Assembly: GCA_030686995.1 (NCBI GenBank)
Contig: CM060704.1
Coordinates: 110,862,542-110,926,541, forward strand
Length of the DNA stretch: 64,000 nucleotides
Direction of reading: 5' to 3'
Source: Artemisia argyi
Taxonomy: Eukaryota > Streptophyta > Magnoliopsida > Asterales > Asteraceae
Positions 1 to 12,679 of the stretch are shown piece after piece. A program made the position numbers and the translations under genes. The first letter of the stretch is position 1, and every line of letters starts with the position of its first letter. The notes under the pieces were generated by a model that ran no database searches, had not been told where the DNA came from, and saw nothing but the letters and a program-made list of their open reading frames with translations.

Positions 1-3000
1 AGTTCTGTTTTCAAACAAATGTTTGATTAAGAAATATTTACTTAAAAGACAAAAGAAGTCTCCTTTCTATGAAGGAAGAGTGAGACACAATCCTATTCCT
101 TTTCATGAATGAGAAAGGATAATAGGAATATTAGATGTGTCTAAATTCTAATATAACTCATAGCAAATTTTTAATGGTTAAGAAAATTGCATACATTTTT
201 CATAGGGATTTTATCATCCTCATTCGGTGATCAAATTGTTAGTAACAAATATGATATTTGGTTAACAGAAAATTATGTATGACATTTTATGAGTTATTAT
301 AATTAGAAGCTAGACTAATTACTGCAAAATGTTTAAAGATAAACTAGTTGTTTTGACTATTTTAAAGGTGCTACATACATTGTAGGATGCTAGACCTGTT
401 AAGGAAGAAATTGCATGCCCAATTTTCAAGTTAAAAGCATTTGGTGGATAGTCCATCATTTACGTAGTAGAATACACTTTTAGTACATAAGTAATTGTTA
501 CGTATGGACATTCAAAAGTGTAGGAAAGTTAAAAGCACACTATTTGCTTTCACCGGATAGGAAACATTTACAATGTTATCAAATTCAGTGGGAGTATTGT
601 GTACTTATCACTGAATAAGGAATTATTGTAATGATCTTTAATTCAGTGGGAGTTACAAGCTTTGATATCTTGTGTTCTCAAGTTTTTTTTGGACAGAAAG
701 GAAAGGAAACAGGAAGGAAATGATAGGAAAATTCTAGTGATTTTCCTATAAGAATTTTCCGCCCAAATATGGGCGGATTTAGACGGAAAGTATTTTACAC
801 TCGCACTATTTAGTATATAATGACCAATATAACTTTCAATATTTACTCATATTCGACTCTTATGATAAAATGAACATATCTAAAAGTGCATAAATGTAAT
901 TATGTCTCTTTTTCTTTCTTTTCTTCCCAACTCGAGAACACAACATTATTTCATTTCCTTTCCTTTCATTTCAACTCAAGAACACGAAATATAAAATCAA
1001 CTTTCTTTCCTTTCCTTTTCATTTCTTTTCTCTTCTTTTCACATCATTTCTATTCCCACCTAGAAAAACTCGAGAACGCAGCGTTAAGGATAGTCTTGTA
1101 CGTTTCCTTACTAGACATTGTTGTTTTACATATACTTGTTATGCTAAAATCTATGACACAATCATATTGAACACATAAACAAATGCATGGCATGTTGTTT
1201 ATCAACTATATGAGGTTGTTCCATGCACAAGTGGGAGAAATGTTATCTTTAATGTGTGCAAGAAACAACTCATAAAGATATGATTTAATGGATTCTCTTG
1301 ACTACAAGGTAAGAGAATAATGTTCTAATATTAATTCAAGAAACACTTGGTGTTACAATTTATGTTATGTGAGAGCTTAACTAGATTGCAACAACAAGGT
1401 GAATTTCATATTTTCATTACTAGCAGATCAACTGATGTAATTGAACTATGAGAATTTGCAGTTTCTAAATTAGATACCTATTAGAACATGTGTCAATATG
1501 ATATCCAGACTACTTTAATTTGTATATTTATGAATTCATGAAATGACATAAATTAATAAAGTAATCTAATGCTGCTTCAATCTGAATATTTATGTGTTCT
1601 TGGAATGACATAAATAAATGAATAAATAATGTTGTTTACATTATTGTGAAGTAATATATTAACTTGAAATTACTATTGAAACCAAGAGATGGTGTTCATA
1701 ATTACTTTAGTTAAACATGTTTATGTTTCATTGTAAAGATATAAACATAAAGTCTTTTAATTGTTACAAGACTTATAATAAAGTAAGACGTTATCTTGTT
1801 ATGTTTTTTAATTAAGACATATACATGAAGTTATTAAATTATTAAATGACTTATAACGTATAGTGGGATTATAACAGTTTATGTTTTCTTGTTAAGACAT
1901 GGACATGAAGTAACTTTGTAAAAAGTACTTGTGTTATAAGGCATGTAATAGGCTTGAAAATTATTATACCATTAAAATGAATTAGTTGGTAAATAGACAA
2001 GTCAAGAGGAATATGGTTATTTTAAATATTGTTAGATTATCTTACAATATTAATACTAATGAAATACCAAATGTTTCTGGTATGTTCAGTTAGGAAAATC
2101 AAACTCTTGTTATATTGTTTGATTAAAGATAACTATGACTTCTTTTCTTCCAAAAGTTATCAAGGTTAGAATGTTGAGTATGACTTGGACATATTTAATA
2201 AAACTCCAACATAGAAGGTTTATAAGACATTATCATATAATGAAATGTGATGAATGTGTGAATCACATTAAGTCTTAAATTGAAGTTCTAAATTTGTTTA
2301 ACTGCTTATGAAGAGGTTATTAACAAAGTTACGTTAGGAACTATCAATAAGTATTTGTAATATCCCAAAAGAGAACATTGTATTGTTTCTTTATTTGCTA
2401 AGTATTTGAAGATAGTTTTTAAATTACTAAAAGCAAGTGGGAGTTTTGATCTTTAAAAGATAAAATTATAAGATACATAATCTTCTAAAATACACTAGTA
2501 AATATCATGATTAAGTTTGACATTTGAATGTTAAATCTCAACATGATAATAAAGGTTGACATTTAAATGTTAAATCTCAAGATGATGGAATTATCATTCA
2601 TAGAATAACAATATATCTCAGATATTTGATTAATATGCTGAGAACTATGATTTACAGGATTATTGTAAACCCAATAATCATTATGATACATTATCAAATA
2701 TGAAATTGGGTAAAGTATACATGATATGAATGATTAAAATGCTGTCTATAAAGATAATCAATTTTAGAAACTTGGTTTATCTTAATAGTTAGACTAGAAA
2801 ATGAAGATGAGTTTCTTCAAAGATTAGGTTGTGGTTTAAATCTTTGTATAGAAATCATATGGACAATATTGTGCACGTATTTAATGCATGTCTTATAACA
2901 AGAATATTAATCACACTTAAGCAATTAACTGTGATTGAATATTCTTTTCTAAGCACATTAATATATAAAGATTATGATTGTCACATTTATGAAATTGACA

Positions 3001-4964
3001 ATAGAATATCAAAACTCTTTCTTGAGTGATTACTTGAGCGAGGACGATAAGTAATCAAAAGGAGTTTATGAATTCAAATAAATCTTTGGATGTGTACAAA
3101 GTGCAATAATCCATGGATAGATAAATGCATGCATCTAGAAGATTACTCTTATGTTTAATTATTAAATTCATGTTTTGATTTATAATTGAAATAAGATAAT
3201 TTTTAAGTATTCCTAAAAGCTAGTGGGAGTATTATGTTTAATTTTTTAAATCATATATGGTGTAGAACATATGAAAAGTAATATTTCATATAAGTAAATG
3301 TTAAGTCTTAGAATGAAATGAAATTTTACTTGTAAGATTTAGGAAATAAGACATATAACCTTGGAATGAATGTTTATTGTTGAAACATGTGTGGTAAATG
3401 AATCTAATATAACATGATATATTATTTAGAAAGTCTAAATGGATATGAATGACATGAATAAAATCTAAGTATGACTTAAAGATCTTTCATGAACATCATG
3501 TTTTGTTTTATCATGCTTGATTACAAGATGATTTGACAATATTTATATCTAATTAAAAAGTTATTAGATAACTTGTGTAATATTCTAAATGAATATGTTT
3601 GATTATAGAATTACATCCTAAATCTGGAAAAGCTTCCAAATTCTATAGATGAACAATTTTTTCAATTGTTGTGAAAATTGTCATAGCCAACAGACTTGAA
3701 AGTTTGAAGGGCATCAAACATTACACAATAGATATTATGGTTTACGGAAAGTTTTAATAGCATATTGTTGTTTGCATACAATGATGCTAATAAAATTAAG
3801 ATGACACTCAATACTAGTTATGGTAAGGATTTCATCCTTGGCTATTACTAGTTATGCTTATTAAAAGCATAGTTGCATTATACATTAAGAGAATAAGAAT
3901 ACTTTAAACTTTAAAATGTTTGGAAGTTTGATTATCATAAATTGGTGGTTAAGGATGTCACACATTTTATGAAATATTATATGGCATTGTCAAAATAGTT
4001 GAGTATGCACATACAAGAACTTCACTAGCTGAATTCTTAAAATAAGTATTCTCAAAAATTTCGATAGATTAAAGTTAGATGATTTATGTTTTGTCAACAA
4101 GTAGGAATGTCATTACTTGAGACATAATTCATCAACAAGATTTTTCATGCATTGATCTATTTAGTATTTGGATAAGGGATGTTAAACAATTATTATAATA
4201 AATTTAAATACATGATATGTTTAATTTATAATATATTGTATCCTATATTTGTATGTTTAATCCATGAATAAATGTTATTCTAAATTGTCCGTTGTCAGTT
4301 AATAATATGGGAATATTATTAAATCAAGACAAATCTGAAGGTTGGTATAATATACTTAAAGTATATTGATGCGTAGTCATGCCATTTCAGATGATATTCA
4401 ATAATACCGAATATAGGATTTATCCCAACTACATGATGTTACTTTATGGATCTTGTCATCAAGTAAATCATGAGAAGTTATCCTCAGACTTGAGATGCAA
4501 GATAAGTGTCATGAATGTAGTACATTTTTGTGGAACAACTTAACGCTATACGTAACTGGTAGTCATAAGGGTTGTTTTCGGAAGTGTTACAAAGTTTGTG
4601 GGTTTTGCTTGTAGTCAAGATAGAATTTGTTTCTTCAAATTTATTTTTGGAGTTTAATACTGCTGGGCCCCTCGTAGGGTTGGTAAGATGTATGTGTGGC
4701 CACACCCAAGATCTCCCCTGAATATGTTCAAAAGATTTGGTAATCTTGATCAATCATAAACAACGAGAAACAGAATGGTTAATTAAGGAATGACTTTAAT
4801 CCATATCCTTATTAACGTGATATTAGAAATAAAAGGATAATAATAATGAGAAATCATTAAAAGGTTTTTCCAGGAGCCTTACTCGAGATCGTACTAGAGG
4901 TATCGAAGTGTTGCTAGACGCTAACCGATGTGATTACACTATTAAAATATGTCCAAGTGGGAGC

Positions 4965-5884
4965 TGTTAGTTTATGGACATTATTTTAGTAGTCGTATGT
5001 TAGGATCGAACTCGAGATCACGGGATTGCACACTTTACGTATGAGAATCGATGTTAAATAATTGATATATAAATAGTTATATTTAATTATTAAATCACAA
5101 ATAAAGTAACTAATATATGAAGGACTTATTAGTATGAAAACCAAACCCATGGGGTGTTGGTTAATATCCGTCGAAACAAGAAAAGGAATGGAGGGGTCCG
5201 AGTGTCGATTTGTGAAAGTTAAGAAGGTGATAGACTCTAACTTGGTGAACAAGTTTGAGGGCTATATAAACACCCAATGGCTTCACAAAGAATACGACAC
5301 AATACAAAAACTAAACTATTCGTTCACGTTTTTTTTCCTCCCTTTAATGCAATGGCAGTATGCATATGTACATGCATGAATATATTATGTGTTGTACATG
5401 AATATGTTATACATGCATTAATATGATAACCTTACGTAGCATGTTATCATTCTATTCCTTTTCCATAGTATTAAATATGGATCGACATATTATAATAAAA
5501 GAGTTCGACTCGTTTAATTTTATTAAAAGTCAAACCTTGTTTATTTAGTGCTTTATTAGTGATTCAAGAACTAGCATTCACATCGAATCGCTAATAGTAC
5601 GTGTGTACAAGAACGTGATTCAAACACACTATTGTTTGATTCTTGGATTGAATTACAAAAGAGGTAAGGGGTAATTCTTATAATCCACATAAACCCTAAT
5701 TAGGGTTCTTGATTTGAAGATTGCAATTGATTCTTGTTCGGGCTAGAATCACAAAGGTACGTTTACTATTTAATATTGATTAATTAATTACATGTTATAT
5801 GATCTTGTTATAATTGCTTCCGCTATGCTCACTTGATGTGTTTGGTTTATTTTATATGATTGTCATGATATAATAATTCCAACA
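4965..5884 (+). repeat. 3' LTR of the Copia-like element
   Basis: The 920-bp repeat starts TGTTAG and ends CCAACA, with TG/CA termini. A purine-rich PPT precedes it. It contains a TATA-like CTATATAAAC at 5262-5271, which would be the U3/R promoter. The second LTR is outside the window, so LTR identity and the target-site duplication cannot be checked. The sequence after 5884 is intron sequence of the downstream PGG exon. Confidence 0.7.
5262..5271 (+). promoter_or_regulatory. TATA box in Copia-like LTR
   Basis: CTATATAAAC lies about 300 bp into the LTR, a plausible U3 position. Transcription would start roughly 30 bp downstream. This is inferred from the motif only. Confidence 0.45.
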
Positions 5885-5997
5885 TATATTTCCTCTAAGT
5901 TTTTTGGGATTCTTATACGAGCCATCTTTTGTCTTTCTTTCGCAATTAGCATAACTCTAAAGTAGTTTATAACTATAAAGTTTGTTTGTTTTTGTAG

Positions 5998-6654
5998 GAA
6001 GTATGGAATATGATCCCTCCTTCATACAGGGAACGGAAGAACAAAGATAATCTAACACCACACGAGTTATTCACAAAGGAACACAAAGATCTAGTAATAC
6101 GCGGTGAAGAGTGGATGAAAGGTACTGCTAGTCAATGTATGGTTGTCGCGGCGCTTATTGCAACCATAGTATTTGCTGCAGCTTTTACCGTTCCGGGTGG
6201 ATATGCCCAAAGCAATGACCTAGCCAGTAACCAAAAGAATGGTGTCCCTGTGTTCCATTCGAAAGCAACCTTTATGGTTTTCGTTGTGGCAGATGCCATT
6301 TCTCTGTTCTCATCTTCAGCTTCAATTCTCATGTTCTTATCTATCCTCACATCTCGTTATGCTGAACGTGATTTCTTGGAGTCATTACCCAAAAAGCTGA
6401 TGCTGGGTTTAGCAACTCTTTTCCTATCAATAACAACCATGACGGTGGCTTTTAGTGTCAGCTTTTTCGTACTTTACCACAAGGGTTTGTTATGGATACC
6501 GATCCTGATTGGTGCACTAGCTCTGTTGCCAGTCCTCCTATATATTAAGCTTCAATACGGTTTGTTTGTCGATGTAATTCGGTCGACATATGGTTCTAGG
6601 TACCTCTTTAAGCCCAGGAAACACGTTCTTTACTATAAAAACCCTGAGGTCTAA
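5998..6654 (+). CDS. Last exon of an ankyrin/PGG-domain protein (ITN1/ACD6-like), partial gene
   Basis: A 3' splice site (TTTTTGTAG, ending 5997) opens a frame reading EVWNMIPPSYRERKNKD and then 214 residues from the internal Met to a stop at 6652-6654. It encodes the PGG domain: a conserved MKGTASQCMVVAALIATIVF segment, the PGG motif in FTVPGGY, and about four hydrophobic helices, ending SRYLFKPRKHVLYYKNPEV. PGG proteins are plant membrane proteins with N-terminal ankyrin repeats, many tied to salt or defence signalling. Exons 1-4 are not present; the Copia-like LTR ends at 5884, 113 bp before the splice site, so the element sits in the preceding intron and the 5' exons must lie left of it. 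The exon is intact and closely similar to 10209-10838, so the two loci are a tandem duplicate pair. Whether a long intron can still be spliced is unknown. Confidence 0.8.
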   Translation, partial: EVWNMIPPSYRERKNKDNLTPHELFTKEHKDLVIRGEEWMKGTASQCMVVAALIATIVFAAAFTVPGGYAQSNDLASNQKNGVPVFHSKATFMVFVVADAISLFSSSASILMFLSILTSRYAERDFLESLPKKLMLGLATLFLSITTMTVAFSVSFFVLYHKGLLWIPILIGALALLPVLLYIKLQYGLFVDVIRSTYGSRYLFKPRKHVLYYKNPEV

Positions 6655-7286
6655 CCATTTTCGTTTTAAATTGTAACTGCTTTGTTTTCTAGATGTGCTT
6701 TGTAGTACGGTTGTAAGTTTTACGTTGATTATTATGTGTCTTTCCAAAGACAGAAAATGTATATTCCGTTTATTTATTTACTCATTGGACTGTTTTGTGC
6801 CCAGGTTTACTCAAATTGTTTATAGATCCTAAGACAATGTAACATATACCTTAATTATCATAAATTTTGGATCGAGAATACTCAGTTGTGATTTCTAATT
6901 AATTAGTCCATTTTAGGTAGTACAGAGATGTATATTATAACCAAATTTTTTATAAGTTCATGCTAAAGTAGTTAGTATGAGATTCCCTCTGTTATTTGTT
7001 AAAAGAATTAGTGAATAATATAAAAAGAGTTGTGGACATTTTATTATCTAATTATTATATACCAAAATATTTGCAAGTTGCAACTGTTAGGCTTAGATGT
7101 CAACCGTTGACTTAAGCAGCTAGATCTGTAAATATTAGAATGCTAATGCATGACCAAATATAGTAAGTCACTTGCATCCTAATGACTTTTTAGTTTTCAT
7201 TCATTAATAAGTACACTGGCTGAAGCAAAGGTAATATCAGTTAAATAGTCTAATCATTATTATGTGAAAAAGTTAGCTACATTTCT
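6655..7286. other. Intergenic spacer between tandem PGG genes
   Basis: AT-rich sequence holding the likely 3' UTR of the upstream PGG exon and the promoter/5' UTR of the next gene. No ORF, repeat or clear TATA box stands out. Confidence 0.5.
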
Positions 7287-10200
7287 ATGGCTATTAATGG
7301 TGCTAATTTGCAGATGACAAATCAAACAGCTGCGCAATCAGCAACTATCAGTGTGCAGAATCATGTAAGCCAACAGCAGCAGCAGGAAATAAAGGATACG
7401 GTGACGGCTGCTACAAAGGCTAATAACAAACGGTTAACACCGAATTTACCATGTCGAGATCTACTTAGAGGTAAACTTTTGTATCCATTTTACTCCTTTA
7501 CTGCTATTTTATCCCACAATAGTGGATGTTTGTGTTCCTTTTCTTATAAATATATTATCTCGTTATTGTGTTTTGAAATAACATATGATCATTTTTGCTA
7601 TTCGAAAAGAGCATTGTGATTTTGATTATCTTTGGATGAAATATAAATATACAATACCCCACATCTAGTTTCATATAGAAAAGTACGTAGGTGATTCTAG
7701 CTGTTAATTATTTGATAGTTTGCATATATATACTTGTAGTATTTTAGTTTAATTTTTCTTAAAATCAGTCTCTGTAGCTGATTTTTTCTATACCGAAATA
7801 GCCATCAATTCAGCAATTATGTTTTAGGAGACTAGAAATTAAAGATCAAAATTTCCAACAAGAGAGATTCAGTTTTAAAAATAATAATAAATAAATAAAT
7901 AAATAAAAAACAAAAAAATAACCAACTCCATAGAAAAAGTCAAAAATTTCCAAATAGCTATAATAGAAGTAGTCAGTAATTTTGTTTTGTAAAATTGTTG
8001 AATAACTTTGTTTAACTATTTTGATGAGATTCCCTTAATTTTAACATGTCCTGCGCGCCAAATGAAGGGGATTTGAACTAGTCATATACATTAGAATTGA
8101 TGGCTAAATAATAGTGAAAAAAATATATAAGATCGTACTAACTTTTTTCCAACTGGAACTCATTTATAGGGCTTAGAAAAGATTACCTCAAAATTGGTGT
8201 TCCTCTATATGAGGCATCGATAAAATGTGACTGGAAAGCTGCCAAAGCTGTTATCGATAAGTACCCTAAGATGCAGTTGGTAAGATATAGTATTACTGAA
8301 AATGGGGAAACCGCACTTCATGTTGCTGCCTCAGCAAAAGTTCCCAAAAAGGTAGAAGGGTTTGTGGAAAATCTGGTGAAATTAATGACAAAGGAAGACT
8401 TGGCACTTGAAAATGAAAATTACAACACCGCCCTCTATTTAGCTGCTGCAGCAGGAAATGTCAAAGCCGTTAAAATTATGGTGGAAAAGAACAGGGCCTT
8501 GCTGACAATCGCTGGTAGTAATGGAACAATGATGCCGTTGTATGCGGCTGTTTTGTTTGGACATTATGAAGTGGTCAAGTACCTTTTCGATAACTCCAAT
8601 GGATTGCGTGGTGACGGTTGGACAGATACAAATCGTGGTTGGCTTCTTGAGAAATGTGTTGAGAATGACATGTTTGGTAAGTATCTTACTATCTAGTTAT
8701 TACAACTACATATTCTATATATTTGCAGTGAGAGTTGTCCTTGTGCAGGTCGTTTTCTTGAATTAGGAAGGTAGCTACACATTTACTTTGGGGCAACTAC
8801 TTGTAGTATTTAACTTCATAATTTCACCTCAATCTAGTTATCCGGCACTATAATCTCACTTTATTCTTCCATGTCTGCAAATTTCAGATGTTGCGCTAGA
8901 AATAGTGAAAAAGTATCCAAAACTTGGTACTAGTGGGAGCGTACTCAGAATTTTAGCTCGAAAGCCAGAAGCATTTCCTGATACAGAACCTAGTATCACT
9001 AGGAGAACCATCAATTCGATTAAACGTCTTTACTCGTTGATGTCTATTACACATCAACCGTCTCAGAGTAAGCATCCAGAAATTGGTACTGAGACTGTAT
9101 CTGCAGAACATTTGGATGAAAAGGCTGAAACATCTCCTGAACCCAAATGTGATATCATTGGTCGAACCATCAAGTCGGGTAAACATTATCTCAACCTTTT
9201 TATGCTTGTCAATTAAGTAAAATTTTGTTTTTTAGATCCAAACATACTGATCTTTTAATTTTAAATTAGTATATACTTTAAAATACTTGGATCTTCAATT
9301 TGGCTTCTTTTCTGATTGTTTTCAGTTTTTGCATCCGTTGGTTCAAAGGTGGGGGTTTGTGAAAAGAAAAGTAAAGCATTGCCATTACTTAATATCATTT
9401 GGAATGAAATTGCGCAAAAGCCTAAGAGATCAATCGATGACATACTCAGAGGGCCACCTGATATTAAGCAACATGACAAGCCAGATTCTGGAAGTCTAGA
9501 TCAAGCTTTTCAACTTCAAAAACTAATTTCCGAACGTATCGTGAACATGCATGTCGATATCCAGAAAATAATTAAGCAAGACACCGATCCAGCAACTTCT
9601 GGAAAGGAAGATCAAGCTCTGCGATTAGAAAAACTAATTTCTGAACATATTGCCAAAATGCATGTTGAAACCCAAAATGTAATCAAAGTGCCTGCAGAAA
9701 CAACTTCGAAACATCCCAATGTACCATCAACAGGAAAAGTAATAAGAACATACCCTGACCGAATATTGTTTATTGCTGCAGAAATGGGTAATACAAAGTT
9801 TTTAGTTGAGCTCATCCGTCAATATCCTGATCTGATTTGGAAGGTAAATGATGACAACTTAAGTATATTTCACATCGCTGTCAAACATCGTCATGAGGGT
9901 ATCTACAACCTACTGTATGAGATAGGCTCTATGAAAGATCTGATAACTCCTCTCAAAGATTCAAATGGTAACACTATGTTACATTTGGTAGGGAAAAGTG
10001 CAAAGCAAAAGCGACTAGACGATGTGTCAGGAGTTGCTTTACAAATGCAATGAGAACTCTTATGGTTCCAGGTATATATATTCCTCCCTGATCCTTTGTT
10101 TGCTCATGATGAGTAGGCATACCACTCATTTACTTATGAATGGGTTGATATGAGTTATGTTGTATCACAAATGATTCAACTAACTATTTTAGTTTGTTTG

Positions 10201-10838
10201 TGTTTTAGGAAGTCGAGGCTATGATCCCTCCTTATAGGGAACGGAAAAAAAAAGATGGTTTAACAGCGTACGAGTTATTCACCATGGAACACAAAGATCT
10301 GGTTACACTTGGTGAAAGTTGGATGAAAGAAACAGCTAATCAGTGTATGGTTGTTGCGGCACTTATTGCAACCATAGTATTTGCTGCAGCTTTCACACTT
10401 CCTGGTGGCTATGACCAAAACAATGGTCTCCCTTTCTTCCGTTCAAAAGCAATCTTAATGGTTTTTGTTGTGGCAGATGCCATTTCTTTTTTATCGTCGT
10501 CAGCTTCCATCCTCATGTTCTTATCTATCCTCGCGTCTCGGTATGCTGAGCGTGATTTCTTGGAATCGCTACCCAAAAAGTTGATGGGAGGTCTAGCAAC
10601 TCTTTTCCTATCAATAATAACCATGACAATCACTTTTGGTGTCAGCTTTTTCATATTTTATGATAAGGGTCTGTTATGGACGCCAATCCTTATCGGAGTA
10701 CTTGCTGTGATGCCGGTCCTCCTCTATATCAAGCTGCAAATTGGTCTGTTTGTTGATGTAATTCGGTCGACATATGGTTCTAGGTACCTGTTTAAGCCCC
10801 AGAAACATGTTCTTTACTATGAAAACCCCAAGGTCTAA
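7287..10838 (+). pseudogene. Ankyrin-repeat/PGG-domain gene (ITN1/ACD6-like), five exons, premature stop
   Basis: Exons 7287-7470, 8170-8676, 8888-9178, 9326-10071 and 10209-10838 all have GT/AG borders and join in phase into 786 codons including the stop. Exon 1 is Gln/Thr-rich and ends RDLLRG. Exon 2 continues LRKDYLKIGVPLYEAS and has ankyrin units (NGETALHVAAS near residue 105; NTALYLAAAAGNVKAVKIM; PLYAAVLFGHYEVVKYL). Exon 4 has more ankyrin sequence (ILFIAAEMGNTKFLVELI, NLSIFHIAVKHRHEGIYNLL). Exon 5 is the PGG membrane domain (FTLPGGY near residue 640, four hydrophobic helices). An in-frame TGA at 10051-10053 interrupts the family-conserved GVALQMQ-[R]-ELLWF segment, where Arg is expected, probably CGA to TGA. 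It would yield a ~569-residue soluble protein without the PGG domain. The downstream frame is otherwise clean, so the lesion is recent, or it is a sequencing error. ATG 7287 as start is a guess. Confidence 0.82.
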
Positions 10839-12129
10839 CCATTGTCGCTCTCGATTTTGGTGGGTATCATATCATAATTCCAAGATATGCTTTGTAAAAT
10901 GATTGTGTTGTTCTATTACTTTAAGTGATTGTTTGTTTCTTATTGGACCCATAAAGTTATGAATAATATATGCTCGGGACAGTGTTAGATGGTAACAAGA
11001 CATATACTAAAGTTTAGTATATGTAGGTGGCTGCGAATTGAAACAACTTCATTTCAAGATTGCCTTGGTTGTATGCAGAAAGAACTAATATAACTATAAT
11101 GAAAAAACATGGATGAAGTAATCGACCCGGCCAAGCTTCGGGTACACGGTTCAATCAGTTTAACCTGTGGCTCAACCGGGTTTTTTGCTTAAAACTGGCT
11201 TCAATTCGGTCACCTAACCAGTTTACGGTTCAACCTGCTATGTCAACCTGGATTTTAAAACATTAATTTGGAGACTTGAAAAAAATCAAAAATTCTTGAA
11301 ATATCTTGAAATTTTAACTGAAGATTGAGGATGTTGTTGCATAAAAAAACTGTAAAGAAACTTTTTTCTAATTTTGTATATTTATACATTTTGATACGTA
11401 TAATTTTTAATGCATAAAATTTTGATACATTTTTTTAATGCACAAAAAAAGATATTTTAATGCATAAAATTTTTAACTTGTTATATTTTGTTGCACAATA
11501 AAATTTTGATATATATTCTAGATAGAATTTGGATGCAAAACGAAATTTCGATGCACAAAAAAATGATTTACAAAATTTTAATGCACAAATGATTTTTTCA
11601 CAATTTTTTTACATAAAAAATATACAGTTTTAGATTCCTTTACAATTTTTTGATCCATCATCGTCGTTACCTTGTGAAACCTTTTAAGAATTTTTAAAAA
11701 ACTCTTAATTTTCTTCAATTTTAATCATTCTTATAAATATTTGTATTTTCATTTTTAACTCTACTTTAAATTCAAATAATAATAATCCTCTTCTCACCGG
11801 CGATCTTCCCTTGCTGCTTTCATTTTGAGTCGCGCTGCCTGATAAGGAGATTTTTTTAAGGGTTGAACATGACACGATTGCGTGAAATATAACGAAGAGA
11901 AGATGGTCTAGAAATGGATATTTAATTTTAAATTGGTAATGAAGCTTAACAATTTAAATCTACGTCATCAAATGAATTTGATCATTTTGGATTTGACGTC
12001 AGCCACCTTTAACAAGAGATGGTAGCATGTTGAGGTCTAAAAACAAGACATTGACAGCTTGTTTCCATTCATTTCTCATTTTATTTAAAAATTTAATAGA
12101 TGGATGGTGACTTATATGATAATATAGTT
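10839..12129. other. Non-coding spacer with degenerate repeats
   Basis: The first part is the likely 3' UTR of the PGG gene. 11123-11260 is a degenerate AACCGG/GGTTCAA-rich block. About 11340-11640 is AT-rich with several degenerate units of the TTTTAATGCACAAAA type. I see no gene. Confidence 0.5.
11123..11260. repeat. Degenerate AACCGG/GGTTCAA-rich block, copy 1
   Basis: It is rich in variants of GGTTCAA, AACCGGG and GACCCGG and ends with TTTTAAAACATTAA. A second block at 14535-14712 has the same composition, orientation and ending (TTTCAAAACATTAT). Probably a dispersed transposon fragment of unknown family. Confidence 0.4.
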
Positions 12130-12136
12130 TTTTTTT

Positions 12137-12175
<39 letters not shown>

Positions 12176-12202
12176 AACTTAAACATTCATTAAAAGAAAA
12201 AA

Positions 12203-12679
12203 CTAGCATCCATACATATCACTCCTCGAAAGAGAGGAAAGTTCAACAGGGAAAGTGACATCCCAACTAAACTCTGAAGTGTTTGAAAACGCATAACGGG
12301 CAACCCAGTGAGCTACTTGATTACTATCTCGGTTAACCCACGAAAAGGAAATATGCATATTTTTTCCCCATAAACGAATGTCATCCACTAGAGCAGCTAA
12401 ATTCCATGGCGGAGGAGATTCTAAAGATGATAACGAGATAGCCACTTGGGAGTCAGATTCCACAATAGCATTAAACCACCCACGATTAAATGCTAAAGAG
12501 CAAGCAGAATGCACCGCGATGATCTCGGCATGGAGAGGAGATATGGCGTGGCAACGATTGCCAAGGACATAACGGAGGCAACCTGCAGAATCACGGACTA
12601 CAACACCAAAAGCAGCATAAGGATCCTTGAATGCAGCATCACAATTTAACTTCACCGAACAACCGTGGGAGGTATCCAC
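12203..12679 (-). pseudogene. LINE ORF2 fragment: RNase H domain
   Basis: About 158 residues of an RVT_3-type RNase H. Visible acidic positions are the Asp in KLNCDAAF, the Glu in SPLHAEIIAVHSA and the Asp in IVESDSQVA, with NRDSNQVAHWVARYA near the end. The frame opens at GTG 12677-12679 only because a shift separates it from the zf-RVT part; in intact LINEs the two are one ORF. It ends 29 bp before the poly(A) tract. Confidence 0.85.

Larger units (their letters stand above)
1..5884 (+). mobile_element. Decayed LTR retrotransposon, 3' part (probably Copia)
   Basis: The 3' end is clear: a purine-rich tract (AAGTGGGAGC, 4955-4964) lies directly before a TGTTAG...CCAACA LTR at 4965-5884, so the element is on the plus strand and its 5' part lies left of the window. 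The upstream 4.96 kb is AT-rich and has no reading frame that I can match to Gag, RT or integrase; the few short ORFs look random. GTGGGAG occurs about six times in it (near 593, 645, 1231, 2436, 3222 and 4958). The Copia assignment rests on the PPT style and LTR ends and is only moderately sure. The insertion lies in the last intron of an ankyrin/PGG gene. Confidence 0.6.

Noticed and set aside
886..1170. 94-codon ORF rich in Phe and Ser
   Set aside because: It comes from a pyrimidine-rich TTTCTTTTC stretch of the decayed element; no similarity to a known protein.
4370..4470. RNase H-like remnant of a Copia Pol (GATGCG...TTTCAGATGAT)
   Set aside because: The resemblance to the Asp-Ala motif region is too weak and is interrupted by stops.
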